Source: Bacteroidales bacterium UBA1757 (lineage in GTDB: Bacteria; Bacteroidota; Bacteroidia; Bacteroidales; UBA1402). Taken from it: DNA of 12,963 bases. Of this stretch, positions 6,028 to 12,963 are shown one piece after another. Location: the NCBI GenBank assembly GCA_002315625.1, contig DCHH01000059.1:812-13774 (forward strand), in the 5' to 3' direction. The notes below the pieces were generated by a model that saw nothing but the letters and a program-made list of their open reading frames with translations, had not been told where the DNA came from and ran no database searches. Position numbers and translations under genes: made by a program. The number at the start of each line of letters is the position of its first letter. Positions within the stretch are counted from its first letter, which is position 1.

Positions 6028-7908
6028 TTACCAAGGTTTGTCTTTCAGCCAGCGGGGCAGGACGGAACGGTAGAGGGGGTGGGGGTCGCCGCCTTCACGG
6101 TCCACTATTGCGCGAAGTAGGGTACCGGCCTGGACGGTGAAGGGAGCTTCGTACAGGGGAGACTCCAGGGTTGGTTCGCTGCCGTCCGTCGTGTAGTGGA
6201 TGGGGGCATCGTTCAGAGTGAAGAGCTTCACCTCCACACTATCGTTCTCAAGGAGCTTGAAGGCGGTGTTCGCCTCGAAAATGTTGCGGGCAAAATTGTA
6301 GCCGGCAGCCTCGTACTGGTCAAGCATCTTTGGCAAACGGTGCAGGAAGCAGTCGAAATCCTTCTTCGACTGGTCAGACCACTGGATTTCCGACACGGCT
6401 GCCCAGCGAGGAAGCACCATGTACTGGCACTGGCTGAATGTGGAGATATACTCGGTCCAAAGGTTGGCCTGCACGCCGATGATGTGCTTCTGTTCTTCCG
6501 GTGTGAGACTAACAGGCATGGGGCTGTAACTATAGACCCATCCAAGGGGCAGGTAGCCGCCGATGGCATCGGGTTCATATTGCTTGTCATATCCCTGATA
6601 GTAGTCAAGATAAAAATAGGTGTTCGGTGCCATGATTACATCGTGGTCGAGCCGGGCAGCGGCAATGCCACCCTTCTCTCCACGCCACGACATGATGGTA
6701 GCGTTTGGGGTGACTTCACCCTCCAGAATCTCGTCCCAGCCGATAATCTTTCTTCCTCTCTCGGCGAGGAACTTCTCGATATGGTTGACCACATAGCCCT
6801 GGAACTTCTCCTCCTTAGAAGAGTGCTCGTCGTCCTTCAGTCCAAGTTCCTTGATTTTCCGCTGACAGTCGGGGCAGTTTTTCCAGCGCACCTTAGGCGC
6901 TTCGTCACCGCCGATATGGATATATTCCGACGGGAAAATCTGGGTGATTTCATCCAGAACATCCTCCAGGAACTTCATGGTCTTGTCCTTGCCGATGCAA
7001 AGGATGTCCTTTGAAACGCCCCAGTAGCCCCAAACGGCATACGGGCCGCCTGTGCAGCCGTACTCGGGATAGGCGGTAAGTGCTGCCACCATGTGTCCGG
7101 GAAGGTCAATTTCGGGGATGACTGTGATATAGCGGTCAGCTGCATACCGGACAATTTCGCGGGCCTCTTCCTGAGTGTAGAACCCGGAAACGGGAATGCC
7201 GTCGTAGGGGCTGTCATCCTTGATGTTGGCATCGGAATAATGCCCGACAACCGTTCCGGGACGATAGGCTCCCACCTCTGTCAGCTTGGGGTATTTCTTG
7301 ATTTCAATGCGCCATCCCTGGTCCTCGCTGATGTGCCAGTGAAGACGGTTCATGTTGTGCATTGCCATCATGTCCAGATAGGTCTTGGTCTCTTCAATGG
7401 TGAAGAAATGGCGGCACGGGTCAAAATGGGCGCCGCGGTAGGAAAAGCGCGGAGCGTCCTTTACAGTTGCAGAGGGAATGGCCACAGAACCCTCCCACGT
7501 GGCGGGAACGGCCTTGCGCAATGTCTGTATGCCATAGAAGACACCGGCTGCGGTGGCTCCCTTGATGAGAATCTGTTTTTTGCTGACTGTCAGGAGATAC
7601 GCTTCTGGATTTTCTGCTTCCAGACCGAGTTCCAGAACGATTTGCCTCTTGGTATTGCTCTGGTCACAAGCTGGTTCCAGATGGAGATACTCCTTCAAAA
7701 AAGCGGCGTTGCGCAGCATGTCTTCGTCATCGGACTCGCAGATGACCGGGGTATTGGTTGTAAGAATGAAAGCGCCACCATTATCCAAAGTGACTTCTTC
7801 AGGGGCTGGAATGATATCGAAAGAGGCCGTGAACGCCGGCTTTTCCACACAGGAAAACAAGCCGGCCAATGCTGCAAGGCAGAAAAGGAAGGAATGTCGG
7901 ATTGTCAT
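6028..7908 (-). CDS. GH20 beta-N-acetylhexosaminidase lipoprotein
   Basis: 626 residues. Exo-hydrolase releasing terminal beta-linked GlcNAc or GalNAc by substrate-assisted catalysis. The N-terminus ends LAALAGLFSC, a lipobox with Cys20; Glu at +2 is compatible with export to the cell surface, so it is likely outer-membrane anchored. Residues about 30-150 are the GH20b domain, and about 152-510 the catalytic barrel: substrate-binding Arg in SYRGAHFD (R158), HWHISEDQGWR (190-200), PEIDLPGH (265-272), the HIGGDE motif (331-336) with catalytic Asp335/Glu336, WDE (391-393) and NLWTEY (482-487). Residues about 562-600 (HYTTDGSEPT, LYEAPF) are a CHB_HEX-type C-terminal beta domain. All key residues are present, so it should be active. 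It follows the GH109 gene by 21 nt and is probably co-transcribed; together they fit mucin O-glycan or glycolipid degradation. Confidence 0.93.
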   Translation of the reverse strand: MTIRHSFLFCLAALAGLFSCVEKPAFTASFDIIPAPEEVTLDNGGAFILTTNTPVICESDDEDMLRNAAFLKEYLHLEPACDQSNTKRQIVLELGLEAENPEAYLLTVSKKQILIKGATAAGVFYGIQTLRKAVPATWEGSVAIPSATVKDAPRFSYRGAHFDPCRHFFTIEETKTYLDMMAMHNMNRLHWHISEDQGWRIEIKKYPKLTEVGAYRPGTVVGHYSDANIKDDSPYDGIPVSGFYTQEEAREIVRYAADRYITVIPEIDLPGHMVAALTAYPEYGCTGGPYAVWGYWGVSKDILCIGKDKTMKFLEDVLDEITQIFPSEYIHIGGDEAPKVRWKNCPDCQRKIKELGLKDDEHSSKEEKFQGYVVNHIEKFLAERGRKIIGWDEILEGEVTPNATIMSWRGEKGGIAAARLDHDVIMAPNTYFYLDYYQGYDKQYEPDAIGGYLPLGWVYSYSPMPVSLTPEEQKHIIGVQANLWTEYISTFSQCQYMVLPRWAAVSEIQWSDQSKKDFDCFLHRLPKMLDQYEAAGYNFARNIFEANTAFKLLENDSVEVKLFTLNDAPIHYTTDGSEPTLESPLYEAPFTVQAGTLLRAIVDREGGDPHPLYRSVLPRWLKDKPW

Positions 7909-7929
7909 ATAAAATTGATTTTGAAATTA

Positions 7930-9321
7930 TTACATAGCATAATGGAATCCCTGCACCCGGTTCCAGTTTCCACGGGTGAAATCGGGAACCTCCACGGGAG
8001 CGAAACCGTTTTCAATCGAAAGGGCTGAAAGTGGAATAAGCGAGCACCATTCGGCAAGGTCATAAACGTCCATGTCGAGGGGAAGTCCGTTGCGGAGGCA
8101 ATAGACCAGCCGGTAGTCCATAATGTAGTCCATACCGCCGTGTCCGCCGACCTCCTTGGCATGCTCTTCCAGGTCGTCAGTCAGAATCGGGCTCCGGTAC
8201 TTCTTCATAAGGGCAGCCTTCGTCTCGGCATCGACAAACCTGTGTCCGTTCAGGTTCTGATAGTTTGGAACGTCGTCCGGACTGACCGTCCCCTTGCTTA
8301 GGGCAAACCCCTCAACCGGATATTTCTGGGCATAGCCCTTTGTGCCAGTGCATTCATAGAGGCGGCTGTAGGGGCGCGGGGTAGCGGTGTTGTGCTGAAT
8401 CTGGATGGTCTTGCCGTTGACGGTACGAATCATTGTCATGGTATGGTCGCCGTTGGCCACCTCCGACGAATCGCCTTTGGCGCGGAGCATAGCCGGGATG
8501 GAAACCGCCTTGGTGTCCATCGAAACAAGGTATTGGAGACGGTCGCCGCGGTGGATGTTGAGCAGCTGGCTGACGGGACCCATGCCATGTGTGGGATAGA
8601 CATCGCCGCGGTGAGCCTTGTTGAAGGTCATCCGCCAGTTGCCTTCGTATTCGTCCCAGAACTGGTCAAGGCAGTGCAGATAGGCCCCTTCCACATGCAT
8701 CACCTCGCCAAAGAGCCCTTGCTGAGCCATGTTCAAAGTGGTCATCTCAAAGAAATCATAGCAGCAGTTTTCGAGCATCATACAGTGAAGCTGTGTCCGC
8801 TCAGCCGTATTGACGACATTCCAGATTTCCTCCAGATTCATGGCAGCCGGCACCTCGCAGGCGACGTTCTTTCCGTGCTCCATAGCATAGACCATCATCT
8901 CGGCATGGTCAATCCAGTCGGTGCATATATAAATAAGGTTGATGTCGTCTCGCTCGCACATGGCTTTCCATGCGTCGGGCGAACCGGCATAGCTGTCCGC
9001 ATCAGGCATACCGGCTTCGCGCAGGAAGCGCTGGCAATTCTCCACCCTGTCGGCATGGAGGTCGCACATCGCCTTAATCTGAACGCCGGGAATGTGTGCA
9101 TAACGATAGACGGCACTCTCGCCTCTCATCCCCACACCAATGAAACCGACCCTTACCGTGTCAATCGGCGGCAGAGCAAGTTCCAACACATCTTTCTGTC
9201 CGTCAGGACGTTCTGGCGTCTGCGTACGGATAATGCCGTCGGTTTTGCATGTGCAACTGGAGAAAACTGCCAGCAGAAGGCTGGAGAGGAGAAATAAAGT
9301 GTTTTTTGCAAGCCGTTTCAT
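7930..9321 (-). CDS. GH109 alpha-N-acetylgalactosaminidase-type, NAD-dependent lipoprotein
   Basis: 463 residues, the usual size for the family. GH109 enzymes use tightly bound NAD+ in an oxidation-elimination-addition cycle to release terminal alpha-GalNAc, for example from blood group A or Tn structures. The signal LLLAVFSSC (Cys23) indicates a lipoprotein. Residues 56-70 are the Rossmann nucleotide site RVGFIGVGMRGES. CEVPAAMN (155-162) corresponds to the E-[KV]-P motif of the GFO/IDH/MocA fold, and YPTHGMGPV (242-250) holds the His conserved in GH109. GGHGGMDY (392-399) and LPLDMDVYDLAEW (413-425) are also characteristic. The gene is first in the operon with GH20 and diverges from the sialidase gene. 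A related MocA-fold oxidoreductase with another substrate is possible, but the GH109 motifs are strong. Confidence 0.88.
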   Translation of the reverse strand: MKRLAKNTLFLLSSLLLAVFSSCTCKTDGIIRTQTPERPDGQKDVLELALPPIDTVRVGFIGVGMRGESAVYRYAHIPGVQIKAMCDLHADRVENCQRFLREAGMPDADSYAGSPDAWKAMCERDDINLIYICTDWIDHAEMMVYAMEHGKNVACEVPAAMNLEEIWNVVNTAERTQLHCMMLENCCYDFFEMTTLNMAQQGLFGEVMHVEGAYLHCLDQFWDEYEGNWRMTFNKAHRGDVYPTHGMGPVSQLLNIHRGDRLQYLVSMDTKAVSIPAMLRAKGDSSEVANGDHTMTMIRTVNGKTIQIQHNTATPRPYSRLYECTGTKGYAQKYPVEGFALSKGTVSPDDVPNYQNLNGHRFVDAETKAALMKKYRSPILTDDLEEHAKEVGGHGGMDYIMDYRLVYCLRNGLPLDMDVYDLAEWCSLIPLSALSIENGFAPVEVPDFTRGNWNRVQGFHYAM

Positions 9322-9339
9322 ATACGTTTGATTTTATGA

Positions 9340-9372
9340 CAAAGAAACGGATTCTATTTTGATTTTTTGCAA
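9340..9372 (-). promoter_or_regulatory. Candidate promoter of the GH109-GH20 operon
   Basis: Minus-strand TTTCTTTG (9347-9340) matches the -7 consensus TAnnTTTG with one mismatch, and a TTGC (9372-9369) lies 21 bp upstream as a -33 element. The GH109 ATG at 9321 is 18 nt from the -7 box. Moderate match only. Confidence 0.4.
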
Positions 9373-9403
9373 CGGCGATGTCTGTTTTGTGGAAAAAAAT
9401 ACA

Positions 9404-9411
9404 TACGTTTG
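9404..9411 (+). promoter_or_regulatory. Candidate -7 element for the esterase-sialidase/maturase operon
   Basis: TACGTTTG matches TAnnTTTG exactly, 42 nt before the ATG at 9454. The -33 element is poor: the nearest TTTG is only 14 bp upstream. The same ten bases ATACGTTTGA also occur at 9322-9331, inside the leader of the divergent gene. Confidence 0.4.
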
Positions 9412-9453
9412 AGCAGTAAAAATGTCCAACCCTTTCGATGAAATCATGGTCAA

Positions 9454-12400
9454 ATGAAAAAGTCTCTGATATTCCTGTTTTTTCTGTGGGCAATCGCTCT
9501 GCAGGCCGTTTCTTCCCGTGATAAGAGCGTCAAGGTGGCGTGTATTGGAAACAGCATTACGTATGGCTATGGGCTTCCTGACCGTGGAACACAGGCCTAT
9601 CCGGTCTTGCTGCAGGAAATGCTCGGGAGCTCCTACGAGGTGCGCAATTTCGGCAAAAGCGGCGCCACGCTGCTTCGTCACGGCCATCGTCCATACGTCT
9701 GTCAGCAGGAATGGCGGGAGGCCAAGGCGTTTGCGGCCGACATTGTGGTCATCCATTTGGGTATCAACGACACCGACCCGCGCAACTGGCCAAACTATCG
9801 GGATGAATTTATCGGCGACTACCGGGCCCTGATAGATACCTGCCGCCAGTTGAATCCGCAGTGCCGCATTCTTATAGCCCGCCTCACACCGCTTACTTTC
9901 CGTCACAAACGTTTTGAGAGCGGAACCCGTGACTGGCGAAGCGAAATCAACGCCTGCATAGAGCGGGTGGCGACCGGAGCCGGGGTGGAACTGATTGATT
10001 TGGAGGAGCCTCTATATCATCGTCCTGACCTTTTCCCCGATGCCGTCCATCCAAATGCTGAAGGGACGGAGATTCTGGCAAAAACGGTATGTCAGTCTAT
10101 CACTGGCGATTACGGAGGACTGAAAATGTCGTGCATGTATTCCGACTACATGGTTTTGCCCCGTGAACGTCTCTTTGCCATTGAGGGCCGTGCAGACAGA
10201 AATGAATCTGTCGAGGTCTCCATAGACGGCAAGCGCTACCGTACGCAAGCCTCGCATGACGGCCGATGGAGAGTTGAGGCAGGTCCCCTTGCGGCGGGAG
10301 GTCCATATACCTTGAAAGTTTCTGCACCTTCCCGAAAGCTGGTCTATAAGGATGTTCTCGCAGGCGAAATCTGGCTCTGCTCTGGACAAAGCAATATGGA
10401 GTTCCGTCTGAAAGAGTCGGCAACCGCTTCCCGGGACATTCCACTAGCCACCTGTAATGACATCCGTCTGTACGATATGAAGGCACGCTGGCGCACCGAC
10501 AACGTGGAATGGACTGCCTCCAGCATGGATTCTGTCAACCGGCTGCTTTATGTGAAGACCGACGGCTGGATGCTCTGCACACCCGAGACGGCGGCCGAAT
10601 TTACCGCTGTCGGATACTATTTCGGCAAGGAACTGCGCGACTCGCTGCATGTTCCAGTGGGCCTTGTCTGCAATGCGGTAGGTGGGACCGGCATTGAGAG
10701 CTGGGTTGACAGAAAATCTCTGGAACTGGAATTTCCTGCAGTACAGTATGACTGGCTGAACAATGACTTCAATCAGGAGTGGGTACGGGGAAGGGCGAAA
10801 AAGAATATTGCCAAGGCAACATCTGCAATGCAGCGTCACCCTTACGAGCCATGCTACATGTTTGAGGCTGGAATATTGCCGATGGAAAAATTCCCAATTG
10901 CAGGAGTAATATGGTATCAGGGGGAATCGAACGCCCATAACATTGAGGCGCATGACCGGTTGTTCGGCCTGCTGGTGGACGGTTGGAGAGACTATTGGCA
11001 GAACGATACCATGCCGTTCTATTACGTCCAGATTTCGGGCATGAAACGCCCCTCATGGCCCTGGTTCCGTGATGCCCAGCGCCTGCTGCTTGATGAGTAC
11101 GAGCATATCAACATGGCCGTCAGCAGCGATTGTGGGGAGCCGGGCAACGTCCATCCCCGACGCAAGGAGCCTGTAGGCCACCGTCTTGCCCTGCTTGCGC
11201 TTCACGACACATACGAAGTGCCCCTCGTCTGCAATGGACCGCTGTTTGAATCGCTCTCTTTTGAACAGGGGAAAGCCATCGTTTCTTTTGCAAATGGAGA
11301 GGGCCTCCACACATCTGACGGGAAGGAACTCCGCACCTTTGAAATGTGCGGTGACGACGGGGTCTTCTACCCTTGCGCGGCCAAAGTAATCAATGGCACT
11401 ATGGTGATGGTTTCTTCCCCTCAAGTGCCTGATCCCGTGACTGTCCGGTATGGCTGGCAGCCATATACGACCGCCAATCTGGTGAACGGGGCCGACCTTC
11501 CCGCTTCAACCTTCCGCAGCGATACGGGGCATCCTAAAACTCCAACGGACAAGGTGTTGTTTCGGACCGTGAAGGATTCTGTCTATTACCGCATCCCTGC
11601 CATTGCCAGCACCGTAAACGGGACTTTGGTCGCGGTTTCTGACGACCGTTATACTCACGGACGGGATGTGGGTTGGGCGCTTCCCATTGATATCCTCTGC
11701 CGTCTGAGTCAGGACGGGGGAGAGACTTGGGGCGCACCGTTGAAGATTGCCGACTGCCATGATTCGACATACGCTGCAACCATTTACGGCTTTGGCGATG
11801 CTGCCCTTGTCGCTGACAGAGAGTCTGACCGGCAGATGATTCTTTGCGTGGGCGACAGTACGGGGCGGCCTGTCTGGCGGAACGGAGCTCAGCAGGTCTA
11901 TAGGTTCTACGGCTCCAAGGATGGTTCTGAATGGGAAAATGGTGTCAATATTTCCCATTCCATCTACAAACTGTTGCCTCAACTCAACTGCCTTTTCATT
12001 GGCTCAGGGAAAATCCACCAGAGCCGCTATGTCAAAAAGGGTGACTATTACCGGCTCTATTGCTCATTGCTTTCCATCCGGTATGGAAATGCCGTAATCT
12101 ACTCTGACGACTTCGGCGAGAGCTGGAATCTGCTCGGCGACACGGTTTCTTGCTGTCCGAAAGGGGACGAACCCAAGACTGAGGAACTGCCCGACGGCTC
12201 TGTGATTTTGAGTAGCCGTACACAAGGCCGCTATTTCAACATCTTCCGCTTTGACGACGATACCTTCACGACCGGACACTGGGAGCAGCCGGCACTCTCC
12301 AGCGACATAATAGCCCAAGACAACGCATGCAACGGTGAAATCATGGCCCTGGAAGCGTATGACAACCGGAGCAAGCAGCCGGTCTGGCTATATCTCCAGT

Positions 12401-12690
12401 CGGTTCCATACGGTCCGAAACGTTCTCATGTCTCCATCTACTACAAGGCTCTCCCCTTGAATGCCGACTTCAGTACAATTTCACCGGAGTCATTCGGACT
12501 AGGGTGGAACCGCTTTGAAGTGACCCCTAGCAACTCTTCCTATTCGACATTCTGCCTGACACAGGACGGACATATTGCATTCATTTATGAGCGGACGGAT
12601 GCAACAATGCAACTTCATGACACTGTCTTTCAGAAGCTTACGATAGAAGAAATTACTTCTGGAAGATACACCTTCAGCCAGAGACAATAA
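9454..12690 (+). CDS. Three-domain secreted enzyme: SGNH esterase, sialate O-acetylesterase and GH33 sialidase
   Basis: 1078 residues with an N-terminal signal peptide (MKKSLIFLFFLWAIALQAVS). Residues about 25-220: SGNH/GDSL hydrolase with GNSIT (Ser34), GIND (103-106) and D196-x-x-H199. Residues about 225-690: sialate O-acetylesterase (SASA) domain with GQSNME (Ser313), GGTGIESW, WYQGESN and NVHPRRK (His567). This double-esterase layout matches NanS/EstA of Tannerella and Bacteroides fragilis. Residues about 698-1078: GH33 sialidase with YRIP (Arg713), likely acid/base Asp738, Glu906, Arg922, Arg990 and nucleophile Tyr1030, placed by comparison with the Micromonospora enzyme. Clear Asp boxes are SQDGGETW (752-759) and SDDFGESW (884-891), with degenerate copies at about 821 and 1036. 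All catalytic residues are present. It would strip 9-O- or similar acetyl groups and then cleave sialic acid in one chain. The N-terminal beta-domain usual in Bacteroides NanH is absent. The maturase gene follows by 4 nt. Confidence 0.92.
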   Translation: MKKSLIFLFFLWAIALQAVSSRDKSVKVACIGNSITYGYGLPDRGTQAYPVLLQEMLGSSYEVRNFGKSGATLLRHGHRPYVCQQEWREAKAFAADIVVIHLGINDTDPRNWPNYRDEFIGDYRALIDTCRQLNPQCRILIARLTPLTFRHKRFESGTRDWRSEINACIERVATGAGVELIDLEEPLYHRPDLFPDAVHPNAEGTEILAKTVCQSITGDYGGLKMSCMYSDYMVLPRERLFAIEGRADRNESVEVSIDGKRYRTQASHDGRWRVEAGPLAAGGPYTLKVSAPSRKLVYKDVLAGEIWLCSGQSNMEFRLKESATASRDIPLATCNDIRLYDMKARWRTDNVEWTASSMDSVNRLLYVKTDGWMLCTPETAAEFTAVGYYFGKELRDSLHVPVGLVCNAVGGTGIESWVDRKSLELEFPAVQYDWLNNDFNQEWVRGRAKKNIAKATSAMQRHPYEPCYMFEAGILPMEKFPIAGVIWYQGESNAHNIEAHDRLFGLLVDGWRDYWQNDTMPFYYVQISGMKRPSWPWFRDAQRLLLDEYEHINMAVSSDCGEPGNVHPRRKEPVGHRLALLALHDTYEVPLVCNGPLFESLSFEQGKAIVSFANGEGLHTSDGKELRTFEMCGDDGVFYPCAAKVINGTMVMVSSPQVPDPVTVRYGWQPYTTANLVNGADLPASTFRSDTGHPKTPTDKVLFRTVKDSVYYRIPAIASTVNGTLVAVSDDRYTHGRDVGWALPIDILCRLSQDGGETWGAPLKIADCHDSTYAATIYGFGDAALVADRESDRQMILCVGDSTGRPVWRNGAQQVYRFYGSKDGSEWENGVNISHSIYKLLPQLNCLFIGSGKIHQSRYVKKGDYYRLYCSLLSIRYGNAVIYSDDFGESWNLLGDTVSCCPKGDEPKTEELPDGSVILSSRTQGRYFNIFRFDDDTFTTGHWEQPALSSDIIAQDNACNGEIMALEAYDNRSKQPVWLYLQSVPYGPKRSHVSIYYKALPLNADFSTISPESFGLGWNRFEVTPSNSSYSTFCLTQDGHIAFIYERTDATMQLHDTVFQKLTIEEITSGRYTFSQRQ

Positions 12691-12694
12691 ACAG

Positions 12695-12963
12695 ATGGAC
12701 AATGCCTTTCTTTTCCCGACCTACCCGCTCTATGTGATGCTCAAGCCTGTCGGCGCCAGCTGCAACATGGCCTGCCGATATTGCTACTACCTGGAGAAGT
12801 CAAAACTCTATCCTCAAGCGGGAAGGCATGCGATGAGCGAGTCGCTGCTGCGTCGTTTTATTCAGCAGTACATTGGGGCTCAGACGAATAGGGAAGTGCT
12901 GTTTACATGGCACGGAGGAGAAGCCATGATGCTCCCCCTTTCATTCTACGAGAAGGCTCTGGA
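12695..12963 (+). CDS. Anaerobic sulfatase-maturating radical-SAM enzyme, N-terminal part (cut by window end)
   Basis: The first 89 codons are seen. YPLYVMLKPVGASCNMACRY holds the radical-SAM CxxxCxxC cluster motif (Cys23, Cys27, Cys30), followed by CYYLEKSKLYP. EVLFTWHGGEAMMLPLSFY is the typical anSME block. The sequence closely follows the Bacteroides enzyme (anSME/ChuR) by eye. In the cytoplasm these enzymes oxidise a Cys or Ser of sulfatases to the formylglycine needed for catalysis. The ATG lies 4 nt after the sialidase stop, so the two are almost certainly co-transcribed and probably translationally coupled. No sulfatase is in this window. This links desialylation with sulfate removal in a mucin or glycosaminoglycan setting. 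Confidence 0.9.
   Translation, partial: MDNAFLFPTYPLYVMLKPVGASCNMACRYCYYLEKSKLYPQAGRHAMSESLLRRFIQQYIGAQTNREVLFTWHGGEAMMLPLSFYEKAL

Noticed and set aside
6196..9297. Three long plus-strand frames (6196-7014, 7093-8028, 8392-9297) antisense to GH20 and GH109
   Set aside because: The opposite strand encodes complete enzymes with catalytic motifs; these are codon-bias shadows.
9446..9457. Mini-ORF ATG GTC AAA TGA overlapping the sialidase start
   Set aside because: Three codons with an ATGA overlap can occur by chance, and nothing else supports a regulatory uORF.
11500..11560. Possible frameshift fusion at the esterase-sialidase junction, as in the MFS case
   Set aside because: No signal peptide, ATG or overlapping stop in another frame is seen around the junction; the domains run on smoothly, so a genuine fusion is favoured.
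1..12963. CRISPR arrays, tRNA or rRNA genes, complete insertion sequences
   Set aside because: No regularly spaced repeats, cloverleaf-like genes or intact transposase were found on reading both strands.

Overview
The window comes from a member of the Bacteroidota, most likely a gut Bacteroidales. The evidence is Bacteroides-type promoter elements (TAnnTTTG) upstream of several genes, lipoprotein signals on glycosidases, and a set of host-glycan-degrading enzymes (GH20, GH109, sialidase/sialate O-acetylesterase, anaerobic sulfatase-maturating enzyme) typical of mucin foragers. All protein identifications come from reading motifs and remembered family sequences; no database search was run.

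Layout. (1) 1-177: the start of a ParD-type antitoxin gene runs off the left edge on the minus strand, with its own promoter and a palindrome over the -7 element. (2) 178-3972, minus: one long frame joining an AraJ-like MFS exporter to a secreted pectinesterase-like beta-helix protein. The junction shows that these were probably two overlapping genes joined by loss of a single T; re-inserting it gives the transporter a stop at the usual AraJ length and the second gene its own ATG and signal peptide. (3) 4136-4393, plus: an 85-residue stump of a sugar MFS transporter (glucose/galactose/fucose permease type). (4) 4400-5726, minus: a compact toxin-antitoxin-like pair, a DUF3990 (ADP-ribosyltransferase-like) protein and an XRE-type HTH partner, overlapping by 17 nt, with a clear promoter and a 20-bp imperfect palindrome between promoter and start codon. 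Upstream lies a decayed remnant resembling the C-terminus of an Rpn/PD-(D/E)XK protein. The transporter stump, toxin module and remnant suggest a small patch of gene turnover.

(5) 6028-9321, minus: a two-gene operon of lipoprotein glycosidases, GH109 (alpha-N-acetylgalactosaminidase type) followed 21 nt later by GH20 (beta-N-acetylhexosaminidase). (6) 9454 to the right edge, plus: divergent from a 132-nt intergenic region, a 1078-residue three-domain enzyme (SGNH esterase, sialate O-acetylesterase, GH33 sialidase) followed after 4 nt by an anaerobic sulfatase-maturating radical-SAM enzyme cut by the window end.

Working together, regions 5 and 6 look like a mucin or host-glycan harvesting cluster. 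The fused esterase-sialidase would remove O-acetyl groups and sialic acid caps, GH20 would remove beta-linked HexNAc and GH109 alpha-GalNAc, while the maturase activates sulfatases encoded elsewhere that remove sulfate caps. No SusC/SusD pair, tRNA, rRNA, CRISPR or complete insertion sequence is visible.
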